A stretch of DNA of 64,000 bases, taken from the NCBI RefSeq assembly GCF_000155775.1, contig NZ_DS989812.1, positions 117,727 through 181,726 on the forward strand. Reading direction: 5' to 3'. Origin of the DNA: Glaciecola sp. HTCC2999. Lineage in GTDB: Bacteria > Pseudomonadota > Gammaproteobacteria > Enterobacterales > Alteromonadaceae. The first letter of the stretch is position 1; the number at the start of each line of letters is the position of its first letter. Both the position numbers and the translations under genes were made by a program. This document shows positions 47,127-58,001 of the stretch, in pieces. The notes under the pieces were generated by a model. That model was given only the letters and a program-made list of their open reading frames with translations. It did no database searches and was not told where the DNA came from.

Positions 47127-48305
47127 TTGAAAATTCTATATGATGACAACATGCCATTCGCCGAAGATGTGTTTCCTTCTCTTGGAGATGCAAGTGCGTT
47201 TAATCACCAGGCGTTAGCTGATATCGATTTGGCTTCGGTTGATGCCATGATGATCCGTTCTACCAGTAAAATTGATCAAGCTAGAGTGGGGCAATTATCA
47301 TCATGTCAGTTTCTTGCTACCGCGACTGCAGGCTATAATCATCTTGATTTAGCAGCATTATCGGCAGCTAAGATTGACACGTTTATTGCGGCAGGTTGCA
47401 ATGCGACGTCTGTTTCGGAATATGCACTCAGTGGGGTGTTATACGCCTTATTAGCACGTGGTGATATTCAAGCGTCAGATCCTGTGAGCATACTGCAAGG
47501 TTTTAGGGTAGGTGTCGTCGGACTAGGGCAAGTGGGTCGTCGTGTCATGGCTAAGTTTTCTGCATTATGAATGATCGTAGATGCCTATGATCCGCCTCGT
47601 GCGTTAGCTGAAAATAGGCCAGAGTGGAACGATCTTGCGGCTATTTTAAGTTGCGACATTATCTGTTTGCACGCTCCTTTAGTGAAAAACGGACCCTACC
47701 CATCATGGCATTTATTTGATGAACAGGTATTAGCTCAGCTTTCACCGCGTCAAATCTTACTCAATGCAGGCAGAGGGGAAGTGGTTGATAATCATGCTTT
47801 ACTTCGTCTTGCCCAACAGGGGCTAACACCGACGCTGATACTCGATGTGTGGGAAGATGAACCTGATATTTTAACAGAGCTGATTGAGTACTGTTTAATT
47901 GCCACGCCACATATTGCTGGACATAGTTTGGAAGGTAAAACTCGTGGGACATTCATGCTATATGATTGGTTAGCCACACAAACTCAACAAGCCATTGTGC
48001 ATCAAATGGCAGATTTTTTGCCCAATCATGATGTGTCGTTAATCTGCTCGGATGAGTCCTTAACCGTTGAATCGCTTAGTACATTGGTATGGACAATATA
48101 TGATATAGCATTTGATCATAGCGAATTTGTGTCTAACATGGCACAATCACCCTGTTTTGCACAATTACGAAAGCAATACCGTCAACCTCGACCCAATAGT
48201 GATATTGCGGTAAGACGAGAATTTGATACGGCGCATGTCACTTGTACTTTTGAGCAAACCACGCACACTTTGTCAGCGTTGGGTTTTAGTGCCTCAACGC
48301 TATAA
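47127..48305 (+). pseudogene. pdxB: Erythronate-4-phosphate dehydrogenase, interrupted by in-frame TGA
   Basis: Second enzyme of the DXP-dependent pyridoxal phosphate pathway. Codons 1-147 encode MKILYDDNMPFAEDVF to GLGQVGRRVMAKFSAL; then TGA at 47568-47570; the same frame continues to 48305 with no shift. Read through, it would have 392 residues (E. coli 378). The stop aligns with a conserved Gly (E. coli LEALG), so GGA to TGA by one base explains it. Downstream catalytic regions (NAGRGEVVDN, DVWEDEP, TPHIAGHSLEGKTRGT) are intact. ATG 47571 directly after the stop could allow restart. It may be a recent mutation, a strain variant or a sequencing error. Confidence 0.85.
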
Positions 48306-48329
48306 TCGGTTTAAGGATCCTTATTTACC

Positions 48330-49346
48330 ATGTCACAAGCATTTAATGTTGCCGTTTTAGGCGCAACTGGCCTCGTAGGCCAAACAATGATGGATTTACT
48401 TGCAGAGCGCAATTTTCCTATTAATCAATTATTTCCTCTTGCTTCAAGCCGTTCAGCGGGTGGTACGATTACATTTAAGGGTAAAGAAATTGAAGTGCTT
48501 GATGCCGATAAATTCGATTGGTCACAGGCTGAATTTGGTTTCTTCTCTGCTGGTGGCAGTGTTTCTGAAAAGTTTGCCCCCATCGCTGCTGAAGCAGGAT
48601 GTGTTGTCATTGATAATACCTCACATTACCGTTATGAGCCGGATATTCCTTTAGTCGTACCAGAAGTCAATAGTCACGCATTAGCGGATTTTAGAAATCG
48701 TAATATCATTGCCAACCCTAACTGCTCTACCATTCAAATGATGGTGGCTTTAAAGCCTATTCATGAAGCAGTCGGGATTGAACGTATTAACGTATGTACC
48801 TATCAATCAGTATCGGGTGCAGGTAAAGAAGCGATGGAAGAACTCGCTACGCAAACCGCTGATTTATTAAATGCTCGTGAAGTGAAAAACGATAACTTTT
48901 CTCGTCAAATTGCGTTTAATGTGATCCCACAGATTGATGTGTTCCTTGATAATGATTACACCAAAGAAGAAATGAAAATGGTGTGGGAGACACGTAAGAT
49001 TTTAGGTGATGATACTATTCTAGTGAATCCTACCGCAGTGCGTGTCCCAGTATTTTTTGGTCATGGTGAAGCGATTCACATTGAAACACGTTCTCCGATT
49101 GATGCCGCTGATGTTAAAGCGTTACTGGCTCAAGCTGAAGGCATTAAATTGTATGATGATCGTGAAGCATTTCCTACGCAAGTATGCAGTGCCAGTGGCA
49201 ATGATTTAACTCATGTTGGGCGTGTACGTAATGATATTTCGCATCCCAATGGTATTAATATGTGGGTTGTTTCTGACAACATCCGTAAAGGGGCGGCGAC
49301 GAACAGTGTTCAAATTGCAGAAACATTAATTCGCGATTATCTGTAG
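48330..49346 (+). CDS. asd: Aspartate-semialdehyde dehydrogenase
   Basis: NADPH-dependent enzyme for lysine, diaminopimelate, threonine and methionine synthesis. N-terminal VAVLGATGLVGQTMM, catalytic Cys in NPNCSTIQ, and the catalytic His region GHGEAIHIETR. Unlike E. coli Usg at this location, all active-site residues are kept, so it should be active. Length 338 aa. Confidence 0.95.
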   Translation: MSQAFNVAVLGATGLVGQTMMDLLAERNFPINQLFPLASSRSAGGTITFKGKEIEVLDADKFDWSQAEFGFFSAGGSVSEKFAPIAAEAGCVVIDNTSHYRYEPDIPLVVPEVNSHALADFRNRNIIANPNCSTIQMMVALKPIHEAVGIERINVCTYQSVSGAGKEAMEELATQTADLLNAREVKNDNFSRQIAFNVIPQIDVFLDNDYTKEEMKMVWETRKILGDDTILVNPTAVRVPVFFGHGEAIHIETRSPIDAADVKALLAQAEGIKLYDDREAFPTQVCSASGNDLTHVGRVRNDISHPNGINMWVVSDNIRKGAATNSVQIAETLIRDYL

Positions 49347-49478
49347 TTCCTCTTATATCCTACCTTCGATAAATGCTCGTCTATGACGAGCATTTATGCT
49401 ATCTTCTGACACAACTTTTTCTTCATATAACGACGACACTTTCTAGCCTATCGTTAACGATTTTTTTTGGGAATAACT

Positions 49479-51053
49479 ATGAAGCAATTCGTGATATTAG
49501 TGTTGATTTTTTTATCCCTAATCCAGACGACGCCTGCGTTTGCTGGAGAGTTCCAACGAGTTGAGTTAAGTGTCGATCATAACACTGAAACGACCCGCAC
49601 TAGTAATGTGGTTTATGGGCCTGTAAGTGATAATGATACGCTATGGCGTATAGCGCGTATCTATCGAAATTCCCCTGAATTTGCAACAGCGAAACCGGAA
49701 TCCTTATATCCGGTCATGTACGGCATATATGTATTAAATCCGAATGCATTTAATAACCAAAACGTGAATCAATTACTGAATAATGCGATGTTAGTCATGC
49801 CAGCGGCGAGTTTTGTTGCGACCATTGACCTAGAGACAGCTCGACGCAAAATGGAGGGTGATGAGGTTTTGCTTGCGGATAGTTCTTTACTAAGCACTCA
49901 ATCTAAGGCGGGTGTCGTCGAACAAAAAATGTTGTCGTCTAGTGAGCAACACACCCTGGAACAACTGACACTTCAATACTCAACATCGCTTGATAGTATT
50001 CAAACATTACTTGATGAAAATGCGTTGCTGTCTTCGCAATTACAGTCGGTATCCCAACAGCTTACGCAATTATCTCAACGTGTAGATGGTGATGTGCAAG
50101 AACAACTTGACGCTCAAGCTGAATTACAAGTGCAGTTATATCAATTACTGGATAAGTCTTCTCAGATCAGCGAAGCAACAACGCAAACCAATTCAGTGAC
50201 AGATTTACTGGTGCTATTAAAAGAGCCATTGATTATTATTTCGTTGTTTTCAGGCATCATATTATGTGCATTGGTTGTGTTTGGGCTGTGGTTATTTTCT
50301 CGTCGTCCCAGGATAATAGACGGTGATGACATTGCTTCAAGGCCAGCAGAAGATATGTTAAATGTCATCGAGTTGTCTGATACAGATTTTAGCCATGCAC
50401 CATTCTCTGATCGTGACTCCTATGTTAAGCATAGTTTTGAAAATCCTGATCTGGTTGAAGATGTTATTCCTGAGCCAGTGGTGGTGTCTGAGCCTGCATC
50501 TGATGCTTCCACAAAGCAGGAACCGAAAGCGACTTCGGAGTCGGTGTCTGAATTCGCATCATCTTTAATAGATGACATCCCTGACATTAATATTTGGGCG
50601 TCTGATCAACACGCGCCAGATGAAAGTCTGATCACAGATTTAGAGAATACGGATTTTGATGAATTACTTCAATCGCTTGAAACTCCGGCTAAGGATGAGG
50701 AAGTCAAGCTTGAGCCAAAGGCTCCGGTTGCCCCTTCGTCACTCAATGACAAGGTTAAAAATGAGACTGATGAATTTATCGATGTGGACACACTGCTTGC
50801 AGATATTAGCGAGATGGAAGATGAACCTGAGATAGATTTATTAAAGAACATCGACAGTATGCCTGAGCCGGTGAGTGAAAATGAGATCACTGACGATGAT
50901 GTTTTTTCATCTGATTTAGATTTAGCGCGTGTCTATATTGAAATGGACGATATCTCAGAAGCGTTGGATATCTTAAAAAAAGTGTTACTAAACGGTTCAA
51001 CTTCTCAACAAGCAGAAGCTAAACAAATTCTTACCCAACTAGATAACCGATAA
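49479..51053 (+). CDS. FimV/HubP-family polar landmark protein
   Basis: 524 aa. Signal peptide (cleavage near AFAG), periplasmic FimV domain with a LysM-like segment (YGPVSDNDTLWRIARIYR), coiled coil (about 150-225), one transmembrane helix (IIISLFSGIILCALVVF), an acidic disordered cytoplasmic region, and the C-terminal FimV helix motif (DLDLARVYIEMDDISEALDI). Vibrio HubP and Pseudomonas FimV organise the cell pole, chemotaxis and pili. It is short for the family. ATG 49479 has GGGA upstream. truA starts directly at its stop. Confidence 0.92.
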   Translation: MKQFVILVLIFLSLIQTTPAFAGEFQRVELSVDHNTETTRTSNVVYGPVSDNDTLWRIARIYRNSPEFATAKPESLYPVMYGIYVLNPNAFNNQNVNQLLNNAMLVMPAASFVATIDLETARRKMEGDEVLLADSSLLSTQSKAGVVEQKMLSSSEQHTLEQLTLQYSTSLDSIQTLLDENALLSSQLQSVSQQLTQLSQRVDGDVQEQLDAQAELQVQLYQLLDKSSQISEATTQTNSVTDLLVLLKEPLIIISLFSGIILCALVVFGLWLFSRRPRIIDGDDIASRPAEDMLNVIELSDTDFSHAPFSDRDSYVKHSFENPDLVEDVIPEPVVVSEPASDASTKQEPKATSESVSEFASSLIDDIPDINIWASDQHAPDESLITDLENTDFDELLQSLETPAKDEEVKLEPKAPVAPSSLNDKVKNETDEFIDVDTLLADISEMEDEPEIDLLKNIDSMPEPVSENEITDDDVFSSDLDLARVYIEMDDISEALDILKKVLLNGSTSQQAEAKQILTQLDNR

Positions 51054-51848
51054 ATGACTACCAATATTGCGATGGCTGTAGAATACTACGGTGCTGATTT
51101 TTATGGCTGGCAACGCCAAGATAACGTGCCTTCAGTGCAGCAAGCATTAGAAGATGCAGCGAGTTTTGTTGCCGATGAAAAAGTGAATATTATCTGTTCG
51201 GGTAGAACCGATGCTGGTGTTCATGCGACATATCAGATTGTTAATTTTAAAACGTCGGCTAAACGTGACGAGAAAGCCTGGACGTTAGGGGTCACAACAA
51301 AAACCCCAGATGCCATCGCGGTGAAATGGGCAGTAGAAGTGCCCGATACATTTCACGCTCGTTTTAGCGCAACGGCGAGGCGTTATCGTTATATTATTTA
51401 TAATCATCGTGTGCCTCCTGCGATTTTAGCGAAAGGGCTTACTCACTGTTATTTACCATTAGATGCACAAAAAATGCACGAAGCGGCACAAGTGCTGGTG
51501 GGTGAACATGATTTTACATCGTTCCGAGCAGCGCTGTGTCAGTCGAAAACGCCTTTTCGAAATATTCATTTTGTGAATGTTCAACGAGTCGGTGAATATG
51601 TCATTATTGATATTAAAGCGAATGCGTTTTTACATCATATGGTACGAAATATTGCCGGCTCTTTAATGTTGATAGGCGCTGGAGAACAGCCTTTGAGTTG
51701 GTTGCAAGAAATACTTGAGATTAAAGATCGTACTCAAGCAGGTGTGACGGCAAAACCGAATGGTTTATATTTTGTTGATGTCGATTACCCCGAATTTGAT
51801 TTACCTAAAAGTCCTCTTGGGCCTACATTCTTACAATTTCCCGAATGA
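51054..51848 (+). CDS. truA: tRNA pseudouridine(38-40) synthase
   Basis: Makes pseudouridine at tRNA positions 38-40. The catalytic Asp is in [23 protein letters not shown] and [13 protein letters not shown] are diagnostic. Length 264 aa. Its ATG immediately follows the TAA of the fimV-like gene. Confidence 0.97.
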   Translation: MTTNIAMAVEYYGADFYGWQRQDNVPSVQQALEDAASFVADEKVNIICSGRTDAGVHATYQIVNFKTSAKRDEKAWTLGVTTKTPDAIAVKWAVEVPDTFHARFSATARRYRYIIYNHRVPPAILAKGLTHCYLPLDAQKMHEAAQVLVGEHDFTSFRAALCQSKTPFRNIHFVNVQRVGEYVIIDIKANAFLHHMVRNIAGSLMLIGAGEQPLSWLQEILEIKDRTQAGVTAKPNGLYFVDVDYPEFDLPKSPLGPTFLQFPE

Positions 51849-51866
51849 CTATTATTGACTTCTAAG

Positions 51867-51897
51867 ACCAGTTAATCTTTCGTATTAACTGGTTTTT
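51867..51897 (+). terminator. Terminator between truA and accD
   Basis: Perfect 10-bp stem ACCAGTTAAT with ATTAACTGGT, 7-nt loop, then T run. It separates the fimV-truA unit from the accD operon. Confidence 0.9.
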
Positions 51898-51948
51898 GTG
51901 GTTTAATTCACCCTATAAAGATCGATTTTCGACAGGATATAAAAAATA

Positions 51949-52893
51949 ATGAGTTGGATAGAGAAAATTCTCCCGCGTACGCAGTCTTCTGAAAAGAGTA
52001 ATGTACCTGAAGGTATTTGGACTAAATGTACATCTTGTGATTCAGTACTTTATCGTAGTGAATTAGAAAAATTGCTTGAAGTATGTCCTAAATGTGACCA
52101 TCACATGCGTATAGGCTCACGTGCCCGTATCAATAGTTTTTTAGATGCTGATGGGCGTGAAGAGTTAGGTTCAGAGTTTGAACCTCAGGATATCCTAAAA
52201 TTTAAAGATTCCAAACGCTATAAAGACCGTATCTCAGCGGCGCAAAAATCCACTAATGAAAAAGACGCTATTATTGTGGTCAAAGGTAAATTAAATGGTA
52301 TGCCAGTTGTGGTGGCTAGTTTTGAATTTGCGTTTTTAGGTGGCTCAATGGCCTCGGTTGTGGGCGCCCGTTTTGTGGCAGCAGTTAATGCGTGCTTGGC
52401 TGAGAAAATGCCATTAATTTGTTTCTCTGCTAGTGGTGGTGCACGTATGCAAGAAGCACTTTTATCTTTGATGCAAATGGCGAAAACATCGGCTGCATTA
52501 GCGAAAATGAGCCAAGCAGGTTTACCGTATATTTCAGTATTAACGGATCCGACAATGGGTGGGGTTTCAGCTAGTTTAGCAATGTTGGGTGATGTGAATG
52601 TGGCTGAACCAAAAGCATTAATTGGTTTTGCCGGCCCTCGCGTTATCGAGCAAACCGTTCGTGAAACATTACCTGAAGGTTTTCAGCGCAGTGAATTTCT
52701 ATTGGATAAGGGAGCGATTGATATGATCGTTGACCGTCGTGATATGCGCGATACTTTGTTCAGTGTCTTATCAAAATTACATCATGTGAATGTCCCTGAT
52801 AGTCCAGCGTTTGATGCATCTAATACGTCAACTTCTGATCCTGTTGTTACTCAACAACCGTCAGATTTTCCAAAAAATGGATCTGACTCTTAA
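51949..52893 (+). CDS. accD: Acetyl-CoA carboxylase carboxyltransferase beta subunit
   Basis: Makes malonyl-CoA with AccA. N-terminal zinc ribbon C27-C30-C46-C49, then the carboxyltransferase core ([36 protein letters not shown]). 314 aa, E. coli-like, with a short Ser/Thr-rich C-terminal tail. Leads accD-folC-dedD-cvpA-purF. Confidence 0.98.
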   Translation: MSWIEKILPRTQSSEKSNVPEGIWTKCTSCDSVLYRSELEKLLEVCPKCDHHMRIGSRARINSFLDADGREELGSEFEPQDILKFKDSKRYKDRISAAQKSTNEKDAIIVVKGKLNGMPVVVASFEFAFLGGSMASVVGARFVAAVNACLAEKMPLICFSASGGARMQEALLSLMQMAKTSAALAKMSQAGLPYISVLTDPTMGGVSASLAMLGDVNVAEPKALIGFAGPRVIEQTVRETLPEGFQRSEFLLDKGAIDMIVDRRDMRDTLFSVLSKLHHVNVPDSPAFDASNTSTSDPVVTQQPSDFPKNGSDS

Positions 52894-52904
52894 GTAAACA
52901 CGCT

Positions 52905-54182
52905 ATGACTCTGACAGCTGATGCTTCGTTAATGGAATGGTTGACTCATCTTGAGTCAATCCATCCGGTAGGTATAGATATGGGCTTGGATCGTGTTCAA
53001 GCAGTCTATCAGCGTTTAAATTTGGATTGGTCTGGAGTCACGGTGATCACTGTGGCAGGCACCAATGGCAAGGGCACTACATGTGCTTTTATTGAAGCTG
53101 CTGCTATACAATGCGGTTATGAGGTTGGGGTCTATAGTTCCCCTCATATCAATACCTATAATGAACGTGTCAGAATTAATCAACAGTTATTAGATGATAC
53201 CGCTCATACTCAAGCATTTGCTGCAATAGAAGCTGCTCGAGGTAATATCTCTCTTACTTATTTTGAATTTGGCACGCTTGCTGGACTGTGGTTACTGCAT
53301 CAACAAGCGCTCGACGTGGCTGTATTAGAAGTCGGCCTAGGTGGCCGCCTTGATGCTATTAATGTAGTCGACCCAGATATCGCTGTTATCACGAGTATTG
53401 GACTGGATCACCAAGCATTTCTTGGGGATACACGCGCACTTATTGCACAAGAAAAAGCGGGAATTATGCGCGCGGGTAAACCGGTTATCATCGGTGAGCC
53501 TGAACCGCCTCATACCCTCCGCGAAGCTGTCGTGAGTTATGCTGCCGATGCTCAATGGGTGAGTCAAGATTTTGCTTATCACATTGAACACAATCTCTTT
53601 CACTTTAAGATGGGTAGTACACAGTTAAGCCTCCCTTTACCTCACATTCCTTTTCCTAATGCCGCTACTGCGATGGCAGTAGTGCATCAGCTAGCTTGGC
53701 CTGTCTCTGCTTCACAATGGGCATACTGTGCTGCACATACAAGGTTAAACGGCCGGTTAACAGTATTAACTGAACATGCGTTTGGCAGTGAGGCGCCAGT
53801 GATTATGTTAGATGCTGCACATAATATTCAAGCTTCAGAGTATTTAGCGACACATATTGCTCATCTTGCTCCTCGTCGGGTGTTTGCCGTATGCGGTATT
53901 ATGCAAGATAAAGATTGGGCCGGGGTATGTGCCCCATTAGTCCCTTTAGTATCACATTGGTATCCGTGTGATGTTCAGATTGAACGCGCTGCAAAAGGAA
54001 GTGATATTGCAGCATGTTTAGTCAATTCTTTAGCCATTAATAAGACACAAGTGACGGCAGTTAATACTCCTTATGAAGGGGTTGTGAATGCAATTAAGAC
54101 TGCCACCAATCAGGATTTAGTGTTAATATTTGGTTCGTTTTTTACCTTAAGTGACTTTTACGCACAATTACCATCTGCGTAG
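52905..54182 (+). CDS. folC: Bifunctional dihydrofolate/folylpolyglutamate synthase
   Basis: Adds glutamate to dihydropteroate and folates. P-loop VAGTNGKGTTCAFIEA; ligase segment EVGLGGRLDAINVVDPD; C-terminal domain with MLDAAHNIQAS. Length 425 aa. It starts 11 bp after accD. Confidence 0.96.
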   Translation: MTLTADASLMEWLTHLESIHPVGIDMGLDRVQAVYQRLNLDWSGVTVITVAGTNGKGTTCAFIEAAAIQCGYEVGVYSSPHINTYNERVRINQQLLDDTAHTQAFAAIEAARGNISLTYFEFGTLAGLWLLHQQALDVAVLEVGLGGRLDAINVVDPDIAVITSIGLDHQAFLGDTRALIAQEKAGIMRAGKPVIIGEPEPPHTLREAVVSYAADAQWVSQDFAYHIEHNLFHFKMGSTQLSLPLPHIPFPNAATAMAVVHQLAWPVSASQWAYCAAHTRLNGRLTVLTEHAFGSEAPVIMLDAAHNIQASEYLATHIAHLAPRRVFAVCGIMQDKDWAGVCAPLVPLVSHWYPCDVQIERAAKGSDIAACLVNSLAINKTQVTAVNTPYEGVVNAIKTATNQDLVLIFGSFFTLSDFYAQLPSA

Positions 54183-54209
54183 TGTCGCACGTTTTATGAA
54201 GGGCTATTT

Positions 54210-54851
54210 GTGAATACTGCATTACAGAACAGGTTAGTAGGGACGATTTTGGTAGTGGCACTTGCCGTCATCTTTTTACCTGATTTACTTGATGGTCAGA
54301 AACAAGTGCAACAAGATATTCAAATCAATATCCCGAAACCACCAGCACCTTTAGCGACTCATTCTCTTCGTGAAGTGAATATTGAAAATATTAAACAACA
54401 AGCGGCTTTACCGGTCGTTGTCGAAGATATTATTGCGGATGATACAGACGTTGTTTCTGTTAGTGACACTGGCATTGGCACTAATACTGATACCCAAGTC
54501 ACTCCAGAAATCGACACCGCAGTGGCAACTTCCCCCCCAGAAAATAGTAAAACCAATCTCACTGCCTCGCTGGAGAATCAGACACAACGTTTGCAAGCGG
54601 ACCCTCAAGAGTCAGCTGGGTGGGTGATACAGTTAGGTAGTTTTAGACATCAAAAGAATGTGAGAGAGTTATTCGATATTTTGGAAAAAGCAGGATATCG
54701 CACGTTTTCCCGTCCAGTAGAAACACCTTCTGGCATTCTCACTAAAGTGTTTGTAGGACCAGAAATTGACCAAGAAAAACTTAAAGCTGCATTACCACAT
54801 TTGAACGAAATCACGAAATTAAAGGGGCGACTTACGCCTTTTACAATATAA
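54210..54851 (+). CDS. dedD: SPOR-domain cell division protein DedD
   Basis: 213 aa: an N-terminal transmembrane helix (about residues 9-26, ending LPDLLDG), a disordered acidic linker, and a C-terminal SPOR domain (GWVIQLGSFRHQKNVRELFDIL) that binds denuded septal peptidoglycan. It starts at GTG 54210, with the E. coli folC-dedD-cvpA order. Confidence 0.93.
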   Translation: MNTALQNRLVGTILVVALAVIFLPDLLDGQKQVQQDIQINIPKPPAPLATHSLREVNIENIKQQAALPVVVEDIIADDTDVVSVSDTGIGTNTDTQVTPEIDTAVATSPPENSKTNLTASLENQTQRLQADPQESAGWVIQLGSFRHQKNVRELFDILEKAGYRTFSRPVETPSGILTKVFVGPEIDQEKLKAALPHLNEITKLKGRLTPFTI

Positions 54852-54949
54852 GTAAAAATCTTGATGGTTTTGCATCTAGCATCTGCTAAACTACGCGCCA
54901 TCAAGTTCTTAAGAAAGCCTGAGCTGACTTAAACTATTATGAAGAAATT

Positions 54950-55438
54950 ATGAACTGGGTCGACTTTTCTATTATTGGCATTATTGTCTTATCAGCATTG
55001 ATAAGCTTAGTGCGTGGCTTTATGAAAGAAGCCTTATCTCTGGTTATTTGGTTTAGCGCATTTTATGTGGCTAGCCGTTTCTATCCGAACGTGTCCCTGT
55101 TACTTACCCAAATTGAAAATGAGATGTGGCGTCAAGGTGCTGCTATTGGCCTGTTATTTGTAGCCACTATGATTGCGGGCGCTATCTTTAATTATATTGT
55201 CGGTCAGTTAGTTGAATATACTGGTCTGTCTGGCACTGATAGAATGTTAGGTATTGTGTTTGGTGCACTTCGAGGTGTCCTGATAGTATCTGCAATATTA
55301 TTTTTCATCGATTCATTTACAGGGTTCTCAACAACTCCTTGGTGGGAAGCATCCATTCTCATACCAGAGTTTGCGATTGTGATTGAATGGTTTTTTGAAT
55401 ACCTTCAAGGTAGTTCAAGTTTTTTAACACCCGCTTAA
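54950..55438 (+). CDS. cvpA: CvpA family membrane protein
   Basis: 162-aa inner membrane protein with about four helices. The family start [26 protein letters not shown] is clear. CvpA is linked to colicin V production and to bile or membrane stress tolerance; mechanism unknown. purF follows after 14 bp. I see no PurR box in the 98-bp upstream gap. Confidence 0.93.
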   Translation: MNWVDFSIIGIIVLSALISLVRGFMKEALSLVIWFSAFYVASRFYPNVSLLLTQIENEMWRQGAAIGLLFVATMIAGAIFNYIVGQLVEYTGLSGTDRMLGIVFGALRGVLIVSAILFFIDSFTGFSTTPWWEASILIPEFAIVIEWFFEYLQGSSSFLTPA

Positions 55439-55452
55439 ATAGGTAATTTAAC

Positions 55453-56973
55453 ATGTGTGGTATAGTCGGTATTGTTGCGCAAGGTCCTGTCGCCCAAGAT
55501 TTATATGACGGGTTAACCGTTCTACAACATCGTGGCCAAGACGCCGCTGGAATTATGACCATTGATGATGGAAACTTCCATTTAAGAAAAGCGAATGGTC
55601 TGGTCAAAGATGTTTTTCATACGCGTCACATGAAGCGTCTTAACGGTAACACGGGGATTGCGCATTGTCGGTATCCTACGGCTGGCAGTTCAAGTTCTGC
55701 TGAGGCTCAACCCTTTTATGTCAATTCACCTTACGGTATCGCATTTGCGCATAATGGTAATTTGACAAATGCACATGAATTAGCGGATGAAGTATTTAAA
55801 CTTGCTCGACGTCATATCAATACCACATCAGATTCTGAAATTTTACTTAATATCTTTGCTCATGAAGTCCAAGCCTGTGAAGGCATGGTGGTAACACCTG
55901 AAGAGATCTTCAAGGCCGTGACTAATGTGCATAAAAAAATTCGCGGTGCTTACGCTGTTGTCGCTTCAATCATCGGTAATGGTATGGTTGCGTTTCGTGA
56001 TCCTAATGGGATCCGTCCATTAGCACTGGGTAAGCGTGAAAACGAGCATGGCACTGAATATATGGTGGCTTCAGAAAGTGTTGCGTTAGATGCGGTTGGT
56101 TTTACGTTTATGCGTGATGTATTACCTGGAGAAGCTGTATATATTACTGATGCAGGTGAATTATTCACGCAACAGTGTTCGTCGAATGCAGTTCATTCAC
56201 CGTGTGTGTTTGAATTTGTGTATTTTGCGCGTCCTGATTCATTTATTGATGGTATCTCGGTTTATGCGTCTCGTGTCAATATGGGCACTAAACTGGGGGA
56301 AAAAATAGCGCGTGAATGGGCTGATAAAGACATTGATGTTGTTATTCCTATCCCTGAAACATCAATGGATGTCGCACTACAAATCGCAAATACTTTGGAT
56401 TTACCTTATCGCCAAGGGTTTGTTAAAAATCGTTATATTGGTCGCACGTTTATTATGCCTGGCCAAAAACAACGTAAGAAATCTGTCCGTCGTAAACTGA
56501 ACGCGATCAAATCTGAATTCAAAGACAAAAATGTGTTATTGGTTGATGATTCCATTGTTCGTGGTACCACTTCTGAACAAATTATTGAGATGGCGCGTGA
56601 ATCTGGAGCGAAGAAAGTGTACTTTGCTTCAGCAGCACCTGAAATTCGTTTTCCTAATGTATATGGTATTGATATGCCGTCACCTAATGAGTTGATTGCA
56701 TACGGTCGTGAAATCGAACAAATCAGTGAGTTGATTCAAGCAGACGGCTTAATTTTCCAAGACATCGACGATTTAGTTGACGCAGTTAAACTAGAAAATC
56801 CAGAAGTAGCGCGTTTTGAGACTTCAGTATTTGACGGTCAATACATCACAGGTGATGTTGACCAAGACTACCTTGACCTGATCAATAACGCACGTAGCGA
56901 TCATGCAAAAAAATCAGCAGGTAAAAAAGGTGGATTAAACAATATTGACATGCACAATATTGATCAAGAATAA
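55453..56973 (+). CDS. purF: Amidophosphoribosyltransferase
   Basis: First committed step of purine synthesis. N-terminal Ntn glutaminase with catalytic C2 ([11 protein letters not shown]), then the phosphoribosyltransferase domain with the PRPP loop [17 protein letters not shown]. Length 506 aa (E. coli 505). It ends the accD-purF operon at a terminator. Confidence 0.98.
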   Translation: MCGIVGIVAQGPVAQDLYDGLTVLQHRGQDAAGIMTIDDGNFHLRKANGLVKDVFHTRHMKRLNGNTGIAHCRYPTAGSSSSAEAQPFYVNSPYGIAFAHNGNLTNAHELADEVFKLARRHINTTSDSEILLNIFAHEVQACEGMVVTPEEIFKAVTNVHKKIRGAYAVVASIIGNGMVAFRDPNGIRPLALGKRENEHGTEYMVASESVALDAVGFTFMRDVLPGEAVYITDAGELFTQQCSSNAVHSPCVFEFVYFARPDSFIDGISVYASRVNMGTKLGEKIAREWADKDIDVVIPIPETSMDVALQIANTLDLPYRQGFVKNRYIGRTFIMPGQKQRKKSVRRKLNAIKSEFKDKNVLLVDDSIVRGTTSEQIIEMARESGAKKVYFASAAPEIRFPNVYGIDMPSPNELIAYGREIEQISELIQADGLIFQDIDDLVDAVKLENPEVARFETSVFDGQYITGDVDQDYLDLINNARSDHAKKSAGKKGGLNNIDMHNIDQE

Positions 56974-56995
56974 TATCAATTGTTACGAAACAAAT

Positions 56996-57028
56996 AAAAA
57001 ACCACCTGTATTGAAGGTGGTTTTTTTA
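56996..57028 (+). terminator. Terminator after purF
   Basis: Stem ACCACCT (57001-57007) with AGGTGGT (57015-57021), with flanking A and T runs that lengthen it. It may also serve the convergent membrane protein gene. Confidence 0.9.
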
Positions 57029-57041
57029 TTGCGTTTAGCGC

Positions 57042-57638
57042 TTAAAGGTAAGTAATTCCAGAGCCTGAATTAAGTAAAATCACTGACATTGCCATCAACA
57101 CCGATAACAGTACTAAACCGCAAGTGACTACAGTTGATGCATAGATAAAGCCTTTTTCTTCAGGGATATGCATTAAAATCGGTACGCCCGAATAGAGTAG
57201 ATATATGGAATAGGTTAGTCCGACTAAACCCACTGCACTAATAAACCATAACTCAGGATATAAACAAGCAAAACCAACCATGTAAAGTGGGGTGGCTGTG
57301 TATGCTGCTAGTTCTAAAGCTTGTGTGATGGATGGTTTAGCATCAAATACTTCTGCGAGTTCATGGATCATCATTGCCAAGCTGGAAACACCGACGACTA
57401 GACCAAAATACATACCTAAAGACATGAATAGCGCACTTTCATGGGTTAAGCGGATCGTATCTCCTGCACCAATACTCCAACCAATTTGAGCACTAGCGTA
57501 ATAACTACAGACTGAAGGAATAAGTGCGATAATTAAGATATGACTCAACGCATACCAATAATTTTCATGATTACGGTCAATTTGTTGCCATTCGGTTCTT
57601 GGGTTTGAATATAACCCCCATAAGTGATTTAAAATCAT
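57042..57638 (-). CDS. Yip1-domain inner membrane protein (DUF1282/YohC-like)
   Basis: 198 aa with about five transmembrane helices and the Yip1/YohC start HLWGLYSNPRTEWQQID. Function unknown. ATG 57638 has GGAGAG 5 nt upstream, so the longer in-frame start at 57683 is not needed. Confidence 0.85.
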   Translation of the reverse strand: MILNHLWGLYSNPRTEWQQIDRNHENYWYALSHILIIALIPSVCSYYASAQIGWSIGAGDTIRLTHESALFMSLGMYFGLVVGVSSLAMMIHELAEVFDAKPSITQALELAAYTATPLYMVGFACLYPELWFISAVGLVGLTYSIYLLYSGVPILMHIPEEKGFIYASTVVTCGLVLLSVLMAMSVILLNSGSGITYL

Positions 57639-58001
57639 CACGACTCTCCAATAAGATAATATGTCGTCTTTGTACATATTCAAAGACAGATAACATTGAT
57701 AACTGAAAAGTGAGAAACAGAAGTATATCTATGTGGATATTGTATTCTGTAAATCGACCCCAACGCACCAAATGTAAAAATAATGGGGTTTCATTTACAA
57801 TGTGTTAACAAATAATGCGTAATAAGATAAAAAAAGTCAAATATTATGCACATATTAATTTTGTGGCACTCAGAAATAACGAACAAATCTAGGCGGAATA
57901 AGGTTCAGTTAGATAATAGTGACATAAATCGACATTGCGTTAGCGCTTGCACTTATTATAAAATATACCATTAATCCCGCTTCTTAATATTCGAGTAAAT
58001 A
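57639..58001. promoter_or_regulatory. 363-bp divergent intergenic region before miaE
   Basis: AT-rich, with no supported gene. Near miaE there is TTGCGT (57935-57940) and TATAAA (57957-57962) with a 16-bp spacer, overlapping a short AGCGCT palindrome, as a candidate promoter. A TGTAAA-N15-TTTACA inverted repeat (57773-57799) lies in the middle; its meaning is unclear. A 25-codon ORF there lacks a ribosome site. Confidence 0.4.

Noticed and set aside
47568-47570. Possible selenocysteine codon in pdxB
   Set aside because: The position is Gly in the family, not Cys or Sec, and no strong hairpin follows the TGA. A nonsense change or error is simpler.
51866-51876. FadR-like half-site AGACCAGTTAA after truA
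   Set aside because: It is the left arm of the truA terminator stem, which explains it fully.
57773-57799. TGTAAA-N15-TTTACA inverted repeat
   Set aside because: Short arms with a long spacer in AT-rich DNA; it matches no known operator and is probably chance.
57813-57890. 25-codon ORF (MRNKIKKVKYY...) before miaE
   Set aside because: No ribosome site and no recognisable similarity; it lies in an AT-rich promoter region.
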